From Bacteroidaceae bacterium (GTDB lineage: Bacteria > Bacteroidota > Bacteroidia > Bacteroidales > Bacteroidaceae), in the NCBI GenBank assembly GCA_016292545.1, contig JAEDIG010000099.1, positions 1-9,014 on the forward strand: 9,014 nt of DNA. Reading direction: 5' to 3'. Every line of letters starts with the position of its first letter. Position 1 is the stretch's first letter. The translations under genes and the position numbers were made by a program. The notes beneath the pieces are model-generated. The model worked only from the letters and a program-made list of their open reading frames with translations. It was not told the origin of the DNA and searched no databases. Of the stretch, positions 1 through 5,926 are shown piece after piece.

Positions 1-103
1 ACAGGTCGGTCAGGAAGGCTGTCATCACCTCCTTGTCGCCGAAGACCTTCTTGAAGCCGTAGTCCGTCAGTACGTTGATGTATCTGTTTTCTCTCTGTGC
101 CAT
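1..103 (-). CDS. Rpn family recombination-promoting nuclease/putative transposase, N-terminal fragment
   Basis: Only the first 34 codons are inside the window; the rest lies beyond base 1. Translated from the ATG at 103, the protein starts MAQRENRYINVLTDYGFK and continues with KVFGDKE and a hydrophobic AFLTDL stretch. This matches the usual opening of the Rpn/PDDEXK_2 family (a 'D-x-x-F/G-K-x-x-F-G' block followed by a helix that begins 'L-x-x-F-L'). Family members are PD-(D/E)XK-fold DNA endonucleases related to transposases and are linked to RecA-independent recombination. The catalytic residues would be further downstream and cannot be checked. The start is supported by a clear Shine-Dalgarno sequence (AAAGGAGAG) about 4 bases upstream, unusual for this group of bacteria, and by a promoter at 132-163. 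The call rests on a short N-terminal match, so intactness is unknown. Confidence 0.72.
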   Translation of the reverse strand, partial: MAQRENRYINVLTDYGFKKVFGDKEVMTAFLTDL

Positions 104-131
104 ACCGCTCTCCTTTTATTGATTTTTGCCA

Positions 132-163
132 CAAAACTACATCTTTTTTCTTAAACCACCAAA
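132..163 (-). promoter_or_regulatory. Bacteroidetes-type promoter for the Rpn gene
   Basis: Read on the minus strand there is a TTTG at 163-160, a 20-base spacer, and TAGTTTTG at 139-132, which fits the Bacteroidetes housekeeping consensus TTTG / TAnnTTTG with 19-21 bp spacing. Transcription would start near 125-128, giving a leader of about 25 bases before the ATG at 103. The rest of the spacer and the upstream DNA are AT-rich. The call comes from consensus matching alone. Confidence 0.7.
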
Positions 164-302
164 CGGATATGGGTTAAAACATCTAAATTTAATGAAATCC
201 TTATCTTCCTGAAATGATTTTTATCGCCTGTTATTCTGGTGCAAAGCCGCTAGTTAATGGCTTGGAAAGCCCTTAAACATAGGGTGTTCAAAAAAAAGAC
301 GC

Positions 303-328
303 GACCTGTACAAATGGAGGAGCACCCT
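303..328 (+). repeat. 26-bp direct repeat, copy 1
   Basis: The block begins GACCTGTACAAATG and ends CACCCT. It matches 23 of 26 bases of the block at 625-650 in the same orientation, 322 bp away. A looser third version of the motif (CCTGTA, a short gap, then ATGGAGGA) follows directly at about 325-352. The repeat contains the palindrome TGTACA. Confidence 0.8.
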
Positions 329-389
329 GTAGAGGCATCATAATGGAGGATAGGGTAATAACCAGAAGACAGTACCGCAAAATTAAAGT

Positions 390-459
390 AGGGGCAAAAG
401 CCAGACTATCAGTAAGGTTATTGATGTTATCCCTGACATATAGTCCTGCTTTTGCCCCT
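390..459. repeat. 20-bp inverted repeat around a 30-base loop
   Basis: The arm at 390-409 (starting AGGGGCAAAAGC, ending GACTAT) is the reverse complement of the arm at 440-459, with two adjacent mismatches in 20 positions. The loop is 410-439. As RNA it could form a long stem on either strand. The right arm overlaps the GCCCY-GAA-GGGGC hairpin at 454-466, so the two structures would compete. Confidence 0.8.
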
Positions 460-624
460 TCAGGGCGTAGTGTTGTTGTGTGTGGTGTGATGACCCAGGG
501 TGCCATTGCGCTCCGCTCCATTCTGCCCTGGGCTAGTAGCAGGTTGCCCCTCCGGGGCGCGACATCGGGACAACGTCCCTTTGGGCGTGGAATGCTGGAT
601 TGCTTTCAGAACTGGAAATAGTTT

Positions 625-650
625 GACCTGTACAAATGAAGAAGCGCCCT
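625..650 (+). repeat. 26-bp direct repeat, copy 2
   Basis: This is the second copy of the block at 303-328, beginning GACCTGTACAAATG and ending CGCCCT. It differs at three positions, all purine-to-purine changes (G/A, G/A, A/G). The two copies bracket the hairpin-rich core of the island. Confidence 0.8.
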
Positions 651-707
651 TTCTTAGTGTTGTGTAATCGTTAAAAACCTGTAGGGCTGACATGATATAT
701 CACAGAG

Positions 708-2840
708 TCAGGGCTGCTGTGCCTTTTTGCACCATTCATCGCTGCCATAAACGCCGGCCTGTGAGAAGTCCGTGGTCTGGAACTTGATGCGCTTGGCCGC
801 ACGTTTCGAGGTGAAGGTGAAGTTGTCGGCTTTTGCATCTGCAAACATCGGGTCGGCACATACGGAGTGGGGCTCATGCTGCTGTGTCCATTCGGCAAAG
901 GATTTTCCCATCACCTTGGGCATGTCGCCCGCCATGTTCCAATAGAGGTTGTAGTCCATGTCGGTCTGCGCTTTATCCCATGCACCGGCCAGCACCTCCC
1001 CGCGGTCGAAGAGGATGATGTTGTGGCGGAAATGGAACGACAGATGAGGCTCGCTGCGTGTGAGCTGCAACTGGTGGACATGGGAGAATGCCAGAATGTT
1101 GTGCTCTATGCGGTTCTCTTTTCCGTAGTGCTGGTGGAAGGCACCGCTCTTGCAGCGGTACACCAGGTTGTGCGACATCTCCACCCCGGTGGAACCTTCA
1201 TCGGTGTAGAGTCCCCATCCTCCATAGTCGTATGACCACACGTCGTGTATCACATTGTAGCACACACGGGTGCCTTCCGACTCGCCCAGTGTGTACACGG
1301 CTCCCATGTCGGACAGTTCTCCGGCTCCGATGTGATGGATGTGGTTATGGAGTATCTGGTTGTGGGTGGCAGGGCTCACCATCGGCACCTTCACGGTGAC
1401 GGAACGGTTGTCGTCGGCCAGTGCGGCAATGGACTGCGGTTGGGGATTGTTGTAGCCCCATACCCATCCCACGGATACACCCGAGTAGAGCAGGTGGGAA
1501 ATCTCGTTGTGGGTCACCTGGTTGTGGGATGTATGGAAAAGGGCCACTCCCACGCCGCAGGGCTGTTCATGACCGCCATCGGTGATGATGTTGTTGTCGA
1601 TGAGGGTTTCCGAAGTCAACGTCCTTTCCGAGGCGCGCCACCAGGGTTCGCCCACCTTGATGCCACCTGAGCCCAGGTCGGCCATGTAGCAGTGGGTTAT
1701 CTGGTTGCGGTAGCACCCTTGGCGCAGCCACAGGGCGTATGCCCCGGTGTGGAGCAGTTCGCAGTCGTGCAGGGTGCAGTCTTCTGCAAAGTCCATCAGC
1801 ACAGCAGCTTCGGTGGAGGCCGCCGCCTGCATGGGCTCCTCGCCCCCGTCGGGTATGAGATAGGAGGTGTAGCAGAACGTCAGTCCCTCGATGTGCAAGT
1901 GGCGCACAGGCTGATTGGGTTTCCCCTTGACCACCAGCCATTGGTGGAGGGCCGGAACGATGCATTCCACCTCATTCATGCGTTCACCCGTGCGGGGCTT
2001 GTAGTAGAGGTAGCCCTCTTTCTGGTCGAGCCACCACTCGCCCGGTGCATCCAGTGCGGCACGGCAGCCATACAGGAAATAGCGTGAGCCTTTGGTGATG
2101 GGGTTCCAGGGTTTCATGCCTGCTCCCTCCAGCCATATACGTGAGGAGTCGGCTTCGATATAGGCCGGTGCCTTGCGGGTGATGTCCCATTTGTGGTAGA
2201 AACGGAAGGTCATGCCTTTGAGCCTGCCGGGAGAGACATTGTGCAGCGCGCTCCAGTCGGCCTCGTCGAAATTGATTTGCTGCACGGCGTATGAGGCGGC
2301 ACGTGCTCCTTGCACAAAGGGTGTCTCGCGTGAGGATTTCACAAAGAACCATTTCTCGTTGGGAGTGCGGGCGGGGATGGCACGCTTGCCATCCACATAG
2401 AACTGCTCGAAGCGCATCCCGTAGCGTTTCACCTCGGGAACGTAGGCGCGATAGAGACCGTCCTCGCAGGGCTGCCATCCGTCGACACGCAGGCCGCCTA
2501 TCATGCGCGGCTTTTCGCCTGCTTGTGCACGGATATGCAACGGGCGTGTGACCTTTTCGTTGACGACGATGGGGCGGTCCATGTAGTAATCGCCTGCTGC
2601 CACCAGAATGCACAGGGTGTCTGCCTTGTTGCCCTTGGTGGCATGCTGGCGGATGGCCTCCTGGAGGGAGGAATGGGGATGGGAGAGTGTGCCGTCGGCT
2701 TGGGCTGCGATGCCTGTGGCCGACACGTATACTGTATCAGTGTTGGCGGCAGCCGATGTGGTGGATGTGGCGGATGCCATTGAGGAACAAAGGCTGCAGA
2801 GCCAACATGCAGCCATCCATGTGTAGTTTTTCATTTTCAT
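708..2840 (-). CDS. Secreted right-handed parallel beta-helix protein, probable glycoside hydrolase (GH141-like)
   Basis: This is a protein of about 710 residues. It opens with a signal peptide (MKMKNYTWMAACWLCSLCSS, then MASA, likely cut by signal peptidase I), so it acts in the periplasm or outside the cell. Residues 35-110 (DTVYVSATG, then a PHSSLQEAI block) resemble the entry strand of pectate-lyase-like beta-helix proteins. An insert at about 130-300 includes EWWLDQKEGYLYY, a phrase common in this family. Residues 310-610 carry repeated short turns such as HNQVTHNEISH, HNQILHNHIHHI and RIEHNI, typical of parallel beta-helix rungs. The conserved-looking blocks SDMGAVYTLGESEGT (510-524), GWGLYTDEGST (541-551) and HQHYGKEN (569-576) are ones I associate with GH141-like proteins (fucosidase/xylanase activities), but the exact family and substrate are inferred. 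The ATG at 2840 is chosen because it gives a clean signal peptide; 2834 is an alternative, and an upstream ATG at 2879 would run through a hairpin. No SusC/D or regulator genes adjoin it. Confidence 0.8.
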   Translation of the reverse strand: MKMKNYTWMAACWLCSLCSSMASATSTTSAAANTDTVYVSATGIAAQADGTLSHPHSSLQEAIRQHATKGNKADTLCILVAAGDYYMDRPIVVNEKVTRPLHIRAQAGEKPRMIGGLRVDGWQPCEDGLYRAYVPEVKRYGMRFEQFYVDGKRAIPARTPNEKWFFVKSSRETPFVQGARAASYAVQQINFDEADWSALHNVSPGRLKGMTFRFYHKWDITRKAPAYIEADSSRIWLEGAGMKPWNPITKGSRYFLYGCRAALDAPGEWWLDQKEGYLYYKPRTGERMNEVECIVPALHQWLVVKGKPNQPVRHLHIEGLTFCYTSYLIPDGGEEPMQAAASTEAAVLMDFAEDCTLHDCELLHTGAYALWLRQGCYRNQITHCYMADLGSGGIKVGEPWWRASERTLTSETLIDNNIITDGGHEQPCGVGVALFHTSHNQVTHNEISHLLYSGVSVGWVWGYNNPQPQSIAALADDNRSVTVKVPMVSPATHNQILHNHIHHIGAGELSDMGAVYTLGESEGTRVCYNVIHDVWSYDYGGWGLYTDEGSTGVEMSHNLVYRCKSGAFHQHYGKENRIEHNILAFSHVHQLQLTRSEPHLSFHFRHNIILFDRGEVLAGAWDKAQTDMDYNLYWNMAGDMPKVMGKSFAEWTQQHEPHSVCADPMFADAKADNFTFTSKRAAKRIKFQTTDFSQAGVYGSDEWCKKAQQP

Positions 2841-2856
2841 TGATTGGGATTGAAAA

Positions 2857-2919
2857 GGGTGTTCTATAAATCGGCGCATCCGGCTGCCGAGCAGCCGCGG
2901 CCCGATTTATGGAACACCC
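2857..2919 (-). terminator. 63-bp hairpin between the epimerase and beta-helix genes; terminator or leader attenuator
   Basis: The arms at 2857-2874 (GGGTGTTCTATAAATCGG) and 2902-2919 are reverse complements at 17 of 18 positions, and the remaining pair is T opposite G. Inside them CGGCTG (2881-2886) pairs with CAGCCG (2892-2897). On the minus strand the structure ends in CCCTTTTC. It lies 25 bp after the epimerase stop and 16 bp before the ATG of the beta-helix gene. The simplest reading is a rho-independent-like terminator for the epimerase gene. But there is no room for a promoter between it and the beta-helix start, so it must also sit in that gene's leader unless a promoter lies inside it. 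Confidence 0.6.
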
Positions 2920-2944
2920 AGGATTGTCTGTGACAGCAAACGGT

Positions 2945-3349
2945 TTATTCCTCGCAGAGCTCTGTGAGAATGCCGCAGGTGCTCTTCGGGTGCAGGAATG
3001 CAATCTGCAGACCGTCGGCACCCTTGCGGGGAGCCTTGTCGATGAGGCGGATGCCCTGTGCATCGCAGTAGGCCAGTGCGTCGGCTACACCGTCTTCAAC
3101 CTTGAAGGCAATGTGATGGATGCCGCGGCCACCGTTGTCCAGGAACTTCTGTACGGTGCTCTCGGGGCATGTGGGCTCCAGCAGTTCCAGCTTCACCTCG
3201 CCCACCTTCATGAAGGCGGTCTTCACTTTCTGGTCTTCTACTACCTCTTCCTTGTAGATGTCCAGACCCAGGACATCCTTGAAGTAGGGACGTACTGCCT
3301 CGATGCTCTGCACGGCAATACCAAGATGTTCAATGCGTGAAATTTTCAT
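2945..3349 (-). CDS. mce: Methylmalonyl-CoA epimerase
   Basis: The 134-residue protein has the full length expected of methylmalonyl-CoA epimerase (EC 5.1.99.1), a vicinal-oxygen-chelate (glyoxalase-like) metalloenzyme of the cytoplasm. It interconverts (R)- and (S)-methylmalonyl-CoA between the B12-dependent mutase and decarboxylation to propionyl-CoA, the propionate-forming branch of succinate fermentation in Bacteroidales. Two beta-alpha-beta-beta-beta modules are visible, the first starting ISRIEHLGIAV and the second GGRGIHHIAFKV. Likely metal ligands are His8, Glu55 (in KLELLEP), His78 or His79 (in GIHHIAF) and Glu130 (in ILTELCEE). The start at 3349 gives the canonical N terminus. The mutase and decarboxylase genes are not in this window. 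A good promoter at 3395-3425 suggests independent transcription, and the hairpin at 2857-2919 probably ends it. Confidence 0.95.
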   Translation of the reverse strand: MKISRIEHLGIAVQSIEAVRPYFKDVLGLDIYKEEVVEDQKVKTAFMKVGEVKLELLEPTCPESTVQKFLDNGGRGIHHIAFKVEDGVADALAYCDAQGIRLIDKAPRKGADGLQIAFLHPKSTCGILTELCEE

Positions 3350-3394
3350 AATGATTGTAACTTATAATATGGTGTTTTGTTGTCAAATCTCGTA

Positions 3395-3425
3395 CAAAGT
3401 TATGCTTTTTCATCGAACTGGCAAA
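3395..3425 (-). promoter_or_regulatory. Promoter for mce
   Basis: On the minus strand TTTG (3425-3422), a 19-base spacer and TAACTTTG (3402-3395) match the Bacteroidetes consensus exactly. The predicted leader before the ATG at 3349 is about 40 bases and AT-rich. The -33 element begins only 9 bases past the stop codon of the receptor gene. Confidence 0.75.
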
Positions 3426-3454
3426 GAATTCTGTTAGAAATCTATCAGGATTCT
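3425..3454 (-). terminator. Hairpin overlapping the receptor stop codon, possible weak terminator
   Basis: On the minus strand the 30 bases form a nearly continuous stem: AGAATCCTG pairs with CAGAATTCT (one C/A mismatch), and after an A/A mismatch TAGA pairs with TCTA around a minimal loop. The TAA stop of the receptor gene (3436-3434) is in the 3' arm. Only TTTG follows, so the U-tract is poor, and those same bases are the -33 element of the mce promoter. It may be a terminator, an RNA-end protector, or chance. Confidence 0.4.
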
Positions 3455-5827
3455 GCCATTCACCATGCGTCCCGTCAGATAGTTGGGCACTGCATATTGC
3501 TGGTTGCTGATGTTTGTCACCCAATAGTAGCTGCTCACATTGTTCAGGCCGAAGATGTTGAAGCAGTCCAGTCCCAGCCAGATGTTACGCACCACCTTGC
3601 GCCTGCGCGAGGTGTCTTCTTCGGAGAGCAGGCGGTAGCTCATGCCCAGGTCCACACGCCTGTAGGCCGGGGCCCTGAAGACATTGCGCTCCAGTCCCGT
3701 GTGGGGCGGACCAAAGGGCAGACCGTCGGCAAAGGAGGCCTTCAGGTTCATCTTCCATCGTGTGGTGCCGGGGAAATAGTCGCTGAAGAAGAAATTGATG
3801 TTATAGCGCTGGTCGGTGGGCTGGGGGATGCTCTTCCCGTTCAGGCTCATCTGCGCCTTCATCAGGCCGAAACTGATCCAGGAGTCGGTGCCCGGCACAA
3901 ACTCGCCATACAGCTTCACGTCGGCCCCCACCACATAGCCCGATGCACAGTTGTTGCCATAGTACACGATCTTCACGTTGTCCACATTGTAGGGGTTGAG
4001 CCGCGACTGTGCCTTGTAGTAGGCTTCGGTGGTGAACTTGAACGGACGGCCTGCCAGCAGGAACTTGTATTCCACAGCTCCCAGCACCTGGAAGGAACGC
4101 TGCGACTTGATGTGCTTGTTCAGCGACACGGTGGTGGCTCCATTGGTGGTGACGGTGTCGCGCAGTTCCTTGTAGAAGGGGCTTTGGTAATACATGCCTG
4201 TGGCCAGCCGGAAGGTGAACTTGTCGTTTCCGGCGGGCACAAAGCCCATGCTCACTCTGGGGCTGAAAAGCCACTCGCCGTTCCAGTCCCAGTAGCTGAG
4301 GCGTGCGCCGTAGTTCAGGCTCAGGATGCCAGCCTTGCTCTCCTTGCGCCAGGTGTCTTCGGCATAGAACTCCATGCGGTGGCTGTTCACCTGGCCATTG
4401 CTCTTCAGGTTATAGATGACCTGCAGGTTCTGTCCGTCGTGGGGCATGCTGTAGCCGCTGGAGTCGCGGTATTCCCATTCGCGGCTGTTCTCCCTGACCA
4501 GGCTGTGCTTCCACAGCAGGCCGGTTTGAAAATGATGATTGCCCCGCCGATGGTCGAAGGCCAGTTTCAGGGCCTGTGTGTGGCTGTTCAGGCTGTTGCG
4601 CGCATGTTCCATATAGGTGCCCACGCCCAGCTGCTCTTCGCTTCCGGCCTCGTCGAGCCAGTATTGCCCCTGAATGTCGTAGTTCTCGTGCTCGCGTGTG
4701 GTGAAGGCGGAGGCCGACAGGCTGAGGGAGCTCTGCCTGCCCCATTTCCTGCTCAGGGTGAAGGCTCCGAAGAAGGTGTCGAACTGGTCTGCCTCCTGGC
4801 CGTCGAAATATACGGTGAAACTCTTCACGTCTTCCAGTGTGCCGAATTTCGTTTCCCTGTTCTTGGGCTGGAAATCGTATTGGTTGTGGCTGATATATCC
4901 AATGATGTCGGCCTGCCACCGGGACGATGGTTGCCAGCTCAGGTAGGCCTGGTAGTCGAGAAACGAAGGACTGTATTCGCCCTTTGTCTCCAGGCTGCCC
5001 AGCATGTATTGGTTGGTCTTGTAGCGCAGGCCTTGCGAGAGGGCCACCTTCTGCTTGCCCACCCCCACGTAGGCACTGGCACCGAGCAACGATGCCTGCA
5101 GGGAGGCCTCCGTCTTCTTGGGACGGTTGTAGGTGATGTCGAGCACACTGCTCATCTTGTCGCCATACTTGGCATCGAAGCCCCCGGCAGAGAAGTTCAC
5201 CTTTTCCACCATGTCGCTGTTGATGACCGAGAGCCCCTCCTGCTGTCCGCTGCTGATGAGCAAGGGACGATACACCTCTATCCCGTTGATGTAGACACAG
5301 TTCTCGTCAAAGGAGCCACCGCGCACATTGTATTGGCTGCTGAGCTCGTTGTGGGTGCTCACTCCGGCCTGTGTGGCCACCAGTTCTTCCACTGCATTGC
5401 CTGTGGTGGAAGGCATGCGCTTCAGGTCCTTGGTGTTGAGCTCCTGGGTGGAGGTCATCTGTCTGCGTGTGTCCACCACATTCACTTCGCTGAGTTCGCT
5501 GTCCTTCGGGCGCATCACGATGTTGAGGGTAAGCCTTCCGCGGGGCTTCTTGAGCACACGCCTGCGCGTTTCGAATCCCAACATGCTGTATACAACCGCC
5601 ACACTGTCGGCCGTGCGGAACCGGATGCTGTACTTGCCGTCCGCACCGGCCATGGCGGATGCTGCCTGTCCCTCAATGCGCACAAGGCACATCGGGACGG
5701 GCTCCTGCTCTTCGTCTGTCACGCGTCCGTGGAGTTCCACGCCTAGCGTGTCTGGTGAGTCCTGTGCCCACAGGGTGGTGCTGGCAAGGCTCATGTATAC
5801 CATAATTAATATATAATATGCTCTCAT
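3434..5827 (-). CDS. TonB-dependent outer-membrane receptor with N-terminal CarboxypepD_reg domain
   Basis: The protein is about 797 residues from the ATG at 5827, which starts a good signal peptide (MRAYYILIMVYMSLASTTLWA, cut before Q22). A longer reading would add 16 residues ahead of the signal. Residues 29-107 form a carboxypeptidase-regulatory-like beta-sandwich (VELHGRVTDEEQEPVP through MLGFETRRRVL), the extension typical of Bacteroidetes SusC-type receptors. The plug follows at about 120-235, with the motif QYNVRGGSFDENCVYINGIE and then VEKVNFSAGGFDAKYGDKMS. The rest is a beta-barrel rich in alternating aromatic strands, ending in RILIDF with the terminal Phe expected of an outer-membrane protein. 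It should import an unidentified large or scarce ligand using TonB energy. There is no SusD partner, and the length is nearer siderophore/cofactor-type receptors than the roughly 1000-residue glycan SusC proteins. The substrate cannot be told from sequence. Confidence 0.93.
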   Translation of the reverse strand: MRAYYILIMVYMSLASTTLWAQDSPDTLGVELHGRVTDEEQEPVPMCLVRIEGQAASAMAGADGKYSIRFRTADSVAVVYSMLGFETRRRVLKKPRGRLTLNIVMRPKDSELSEVNVVDTRRQMTSTQELNTKDLKRMPSTTGNAVEELVATQAGVSTHNELSSQYNVRGGSFDENCVYINGIEVYRPLLISSGQQEGLSVINSDMVEKVNFSAGGFDAKYGDKMSSVLDITYNRPKKTEASLQASLLGASAYVGVGKQKVALSQGLRYKTNQYMLGSLETKGEYSPSFLDYQAYLSWQPSSRWQADIIGYISHNQYDFQPKNRETKFGTLEDVKSFTVYFDGQEADQFDTFFGAFTLSRKWGRQSSLSLSASAFTTREHENYDIQGQYWLDEAGSEEQLGVGTYMEHARNSLNSHTQALKLAFDHRRGNHHFQTGLLWKHSLVRENSREWEYRDSSGYSMPHDGQNLQVIYNLKSNGQVNSHRMEFYAEDTWRKESKAGILSLNYGARLSYWDWNGEWLFSPRVSMGFVPAGNDKFTFRLATGMYYQSPFYKELRDTVTTNGATTVSLNKHIKSQRSFQVLGAVEYKFLLAGRPFKFTTEAYYKAQSRLNPYNVDNVKIVYYGNNCASGYVVGADVKLYGEFVPGTDSWISFGLMKAQMSLNGKSIPQPTDQRYNINFFFSDYFPGTTRWKMNLKASFADGLPFGPPHTGLERNVFRAPAYRRVDLGMSYRLLSEEDTSRRRKVVRNIWLGLDCFNIFGLNNVSSYYWVTNISNQQYAVPNYLTGRMVNGRILIDF

Positions 5828-5883
5828 CTTATAAATAAACGAAAAAAAGCGCGCGAATTGTATATAGCTTGGCAACTTTTTCT

Positions 5884-5891
5884 TACCTTTG
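5884..5891 (+). promoter_or_regulatory. -7 box of the nitroreductase operon promoter
   Basis: TACCTTTG is an exact TAnnTTTG -7 element. No perfect TTTG lies 19-21 bases upstream; the nearest candidate is ATTG at 5857-5860 with a 23-base spacer, so the -33 half is weak. Transcription would begin near 5897, leaving an A/T-rich leader of about 30 bases with no Shine-Dalgarno before the ATG at 5926. Confidence 0.55.
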
Positions 5892-5907
5892 CATCAATTA
5901 TTGGCCG

Positions 5908-5926
5908 CAAATATACAACAAATATA
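5908..5926 (-). promoter_or_regulatory. Candidate -7 boxes for the TonB-dependent receptor
   Basis: On the minus strand TATATTTG occurs twice, at 5915-5908 and 5926-5919, 11 bases apart; both fit TAnnTTTG. No clear TTTG lies at the right distance upstream, where the nitroreductase coding sequence begins. The predicted receptor leader would be about 75-85 bases and would overlap the nitroreductase -7 box on the other strand. Confidence 0.4.

Larger units (their letters stand above)
282..660. repeat. Non-coding composite repeat island with several hairpins
   Basis: Most of the 604-bp gene-free stretch at 104-707 is this island. Short ORFs cross it on both strands, but none has a recognisable domain or a start signal. 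Read on the minus strand it holds, in order: a 26-bp repeat (650-625); a GTCCC-GTT-GGGAC hairpin (579-567); a GCCCC-GGA-GGGGC hairpin (558-546); CCCAGGG and CCCTGGG arms separated by 25 bases (532-494); a GCCCT-GAA-GGGGC hairpin (466-454); one arm of a 20-bp inverted repeat (459-440) and its partner (409-390); a second copy of the 26-bp repeat (328-303); and a run of eight T (297-290). Parts of this reappear at 8951-9014. I recall GCCCTGAAGGGGC-type intergenic repeats as common in Bacteroidales genomes. Function is unknown. In the rest of the gap, 104-163 holds the Rpn leader and promoter, 164-281 is AT-rich with a weak GGCTT-GGA-AAGCC hairpin near 260, and 661-707 shows nothing clear. Confidence 0.65.

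Noticed and set aside
378..385. TAATTTTG on the minus strand, a match to the -7 consensus
   Set aside because: There is no TTTG at 19-21 bases upstream and no gene or leader downstream that would use it, so it is most likely chance in an AT-rich patch.
282..650. CRISPR array
   Set aside because: There are only two or three imperfect repeat copies with irregular spacing, no regular unique spacers, and no cas genes.
288..693. Small ORFs of 75-92 codons on both strands within the island
   Set aside because: They are made of the repeat modules themselves; the similar peptide segments on the two strands arise from the inverted repeat at 390-459. They have no start signals or domains.
2841..2879. 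Longer N terminus for the beta-helix protein starting at 2879
   Set aside because: It would put 13 polar residues (MRRFIEHPFQSQS) before the signal peptide and translate part of the hairpin, whereas the ATG at 2840 gives a standard signal sequence.
2857..2919. Insertion-sequence remnant or MITE with 18-bp terminal inverted repeats
   Set aside because: The flanking bases do not form an obvious target-site duplication, and the hairpin is placed like a terminator followed by TTTT. It is kept only as an alternative to be tested by copy number.
3377..5746. A 789-codon open frame on the plus strand opposite the TonB receptor
   Set aside because: It mirrors the receptor gene over nearly its whole length and has a low-complexity composition rich in Val, His, Gly and Ala, as expected of an antisense shadow of a GC-rich gene. 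It shows no domain motif, and the minus-strand frame has clear receptor features.
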